Below, one piece after another: positions 5,056 through 5,924 of a stretch of DNA of 5,924 nt (the stretch's first letter is position 1; each line of letters opens with the position of its first letter). Location: assembly GCA_024276255.1 (NCBI GenBank), contig JAJRXO010000646.1, positions 1-5,924 on the forward strand, given 5' to 3'. The translations under genes and the position numbers were made by a program. The notes below the pieces were generated by a model. The model did no database searches and was not told the origin of the DNA. It saw nothing but the letters and a program-made list of their open reading frames with translations. The stretch is from Chloroflexota bacterium. Lineage in GTDB: Bacteria; Chloroflexota; Anaerolineae; J102.

Positions 5056-5924
5056 ATGATCATTGGTGTCCCGAAGGAAATCAAGGACAATGAATACCGT
5101 GTGGCGATGACGCCGGGCGGGGTCAAACAATTGACGGAGCACGGACACACAGTCCTGGTGCAGCAGTCGGCCGGTGCGGGCAGCGGCTTCAGCGATGATG
5201 CGTATATCGCCGCTGGCGCCACCATCGTGCCCACGGCCGCCGATGCCTGGGGTGCGGACCTGGTGGTCAAGGTCAAGGAGCCACAGGTCAGTGAATATAA
5301 GTTCCTGCGCCCCGATCTCACGCTGTTCACCTATTTGCACCTGGCGGCCGATGAGGCCCTGACGCGGGCGATGGTGGCCAGCAAAGTGCAAGGCATTGCC
5401 TATGAGACGGTGGAGTTGAGCAATGGTCATCTGCCGTTGCTGACGCCCATGAGCGAGGTGGCGGGACGAATGGCGGTGCAGGTGGGAGCGTATTATCTCG
5501 AACGCATGAATGGCGGTCGGGGTAAGCTGCTGGGCGGCGTGCCGGGAGTCCGGCCCTGTGATGTGGTGATCATCGGCGGCGGTGTGGTCGGTTCCAATGC
5601 CGGCCAGATCGCGCTCGGCATGGGCGCCCATGTGGTGATGATCGACCTCAATCAGGATCGCCTGCGCTATCTGGATGAGGTGTATCGCGGCCGGCTCACC
5701 ACGCTGAGCTCCAATCCCGTCACCATCGCCGAGGCAGTGAAGCGAGCCGACTTGCTGATCGGCGCTGTGCTGGTCAAAGGCGCCAAGGCTCCGAAGTTGG
5801 TGACGCGTGAGATGATCGGCACCATGAAACCCGGCAGCGTGGTGGTGGATGTGGCTGTGGATCAGGGGGGATGTATCGAAACCTCTCATCCTACCACGCA
5901 TTCCAATCCCACGTTTGAGGTCGA
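5056..5924 (+). CDS. ald: Alanine dehydrogenase, N-terminal 289 codons (runs off the window)
   Basis: NAD-dependent enzyme that interconverts L-alanine with pyruvate and ammonia, linking alanine use to central metabolism; family members are homo-hexamers. The usual length is about 370 residues, so roughly the last 80 lie outside. It opens with MIIGVPKEIKDNEYRVAMTP, where R15 is the pyruvate-binding Arg. K74 in VKVKEP (71-76) and H95 in YLHLA (93-97) are the substrate and catalytic residues. The Rossmann domain has VVIIGGGVVGSNA (170-182) with the G-x-G-x-x-G at 174-179, and D197 in MIDLN as the NAD-selecting acid. D269 in VDVAVDQGG (264-272) is the catalytic Asp. All match the family. The ATG at 5056 follows GGAG (5044-5047) with eight bases between. 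No frameshift is seen. Confidence 0.95.
   Translation, partial: MIIGVPKEIKDNEYRVAMTPGGVKQLTEHGHTVLVQQSAGAGSGFSDDAYIAAGATIVPTAADAWGADLVVKVKEPQVSEYKFLRPDLTLFTYLHLAADEALTRAMVASKVQGIAYETVELSNGHLPLLTPMSEVAGRMAVQVGAYYLERMNGGRGKLLGGVPGVRPCDVVIIGGGVVGSNAGQIALGMGAHVVMIDLNQDRLRYLDEVYRGRLTTLSSNPVTIAEAVKRADLLIGAVLVKGAKAPKLVTREMIGTMKPGSVVVDVAVDQGGCIETSHPTTHSNPTFEV

Noticed and set aside
5042..5059. Five-codon frame (ATG GAG TAT CAT CAA TGA) overlapping the start of alanine dehydrogenase, a possible coupled leader
   Set aside because: Its ATG GAG contains the Shine-Dalgarno site of alanine dehydrogenase and it has none of its own, so chance is the simpler reading.
5053..5901. Minus-strand open frame of 282 codons rich in His opposite alanine dehydrogenase
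   Set aside because: It is the antisense of a gene with all catalytic residues intact; the His-rich composition is the complement of frequent GTG/ATG codons.

Overview
The window looks like a stretch of bacterial chromosome with housekeeping and metabolic genes, GC-rich in the coding parts. It carries five genes in two divergent blocks. On the minus strand, in transcription order, lie a ferritin (3632-4147), a glycogen synthase (2022-3509), a free-standing alanyl-tRNA editing protein (714-1910) and the first 92 codons of a metallo-beta-lactamase-fold protein that leaves the window at base 1. On the plus strand lie a 120-residue protein of unknown function (4623-4985) and the first 289 codons of alanine dehydrogenase, which leaves the window at base 5924. 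I see no phage, plasmid, transposase, CRISPR, rRNA or tRNA gene.

The organism cannot be fixed from these genes. Sigma70-type promoters, Shine-Dalgarno sites and a Rho-independent terminator make it bacterial. The GC-rich genes separated by degenerate period-8 repeats and palindromic repeats remind me of environmental Chloroflexota (Anaerolineae-like) genomes. That is an impression, not a demonstration.

Layout: 1-276 is the start of the MBL-fold gene. 277-713 is non-coding and full of repeats: a period-8 array, a period-10 array, an 18-bp imperfect direct repeat and a 64-bp inverted repeat, ending in a unit that recurs 3.8 kb away. The editing gene follows with its own extended -10 promoter (1948-1976), then glycogen synthase, then a strong hairpin terminator (3576-3607), then ferritin with a near-consensus promoter (4214-4242). 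4243-4522 is a second repeat-rich gap, between the two divergent transcription units. It shares the period-8 sequence type and the 29-bp unit with the first gap. The rest is the plus-strand pair.

The minus-strand genes look like separate transcription units, not one operon: ferritin has a promoter and a terminator, and the editing gene has a promoter. Jointly they cover iron storage, glycogen synthesis from ADP-glucose, quality control of Ala-tRNA, and alanine/pyruvate interconversion. The editing protein and alanine dehydrogenase both concern alanine, but they are 3 kb apart on opposite strands, so I would not claim a shared system. The clearest departures from the ordinary are an Arg in place of the usual Lys in the ADP-glucose-binding motif of glycogen synthase, a non-canonical metal motif in the MBL-fold protein, the TTG start of the unknown gene, and the shared repeat content of the two gaps. 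I did not find convincing evidence of a new multi-gene system.
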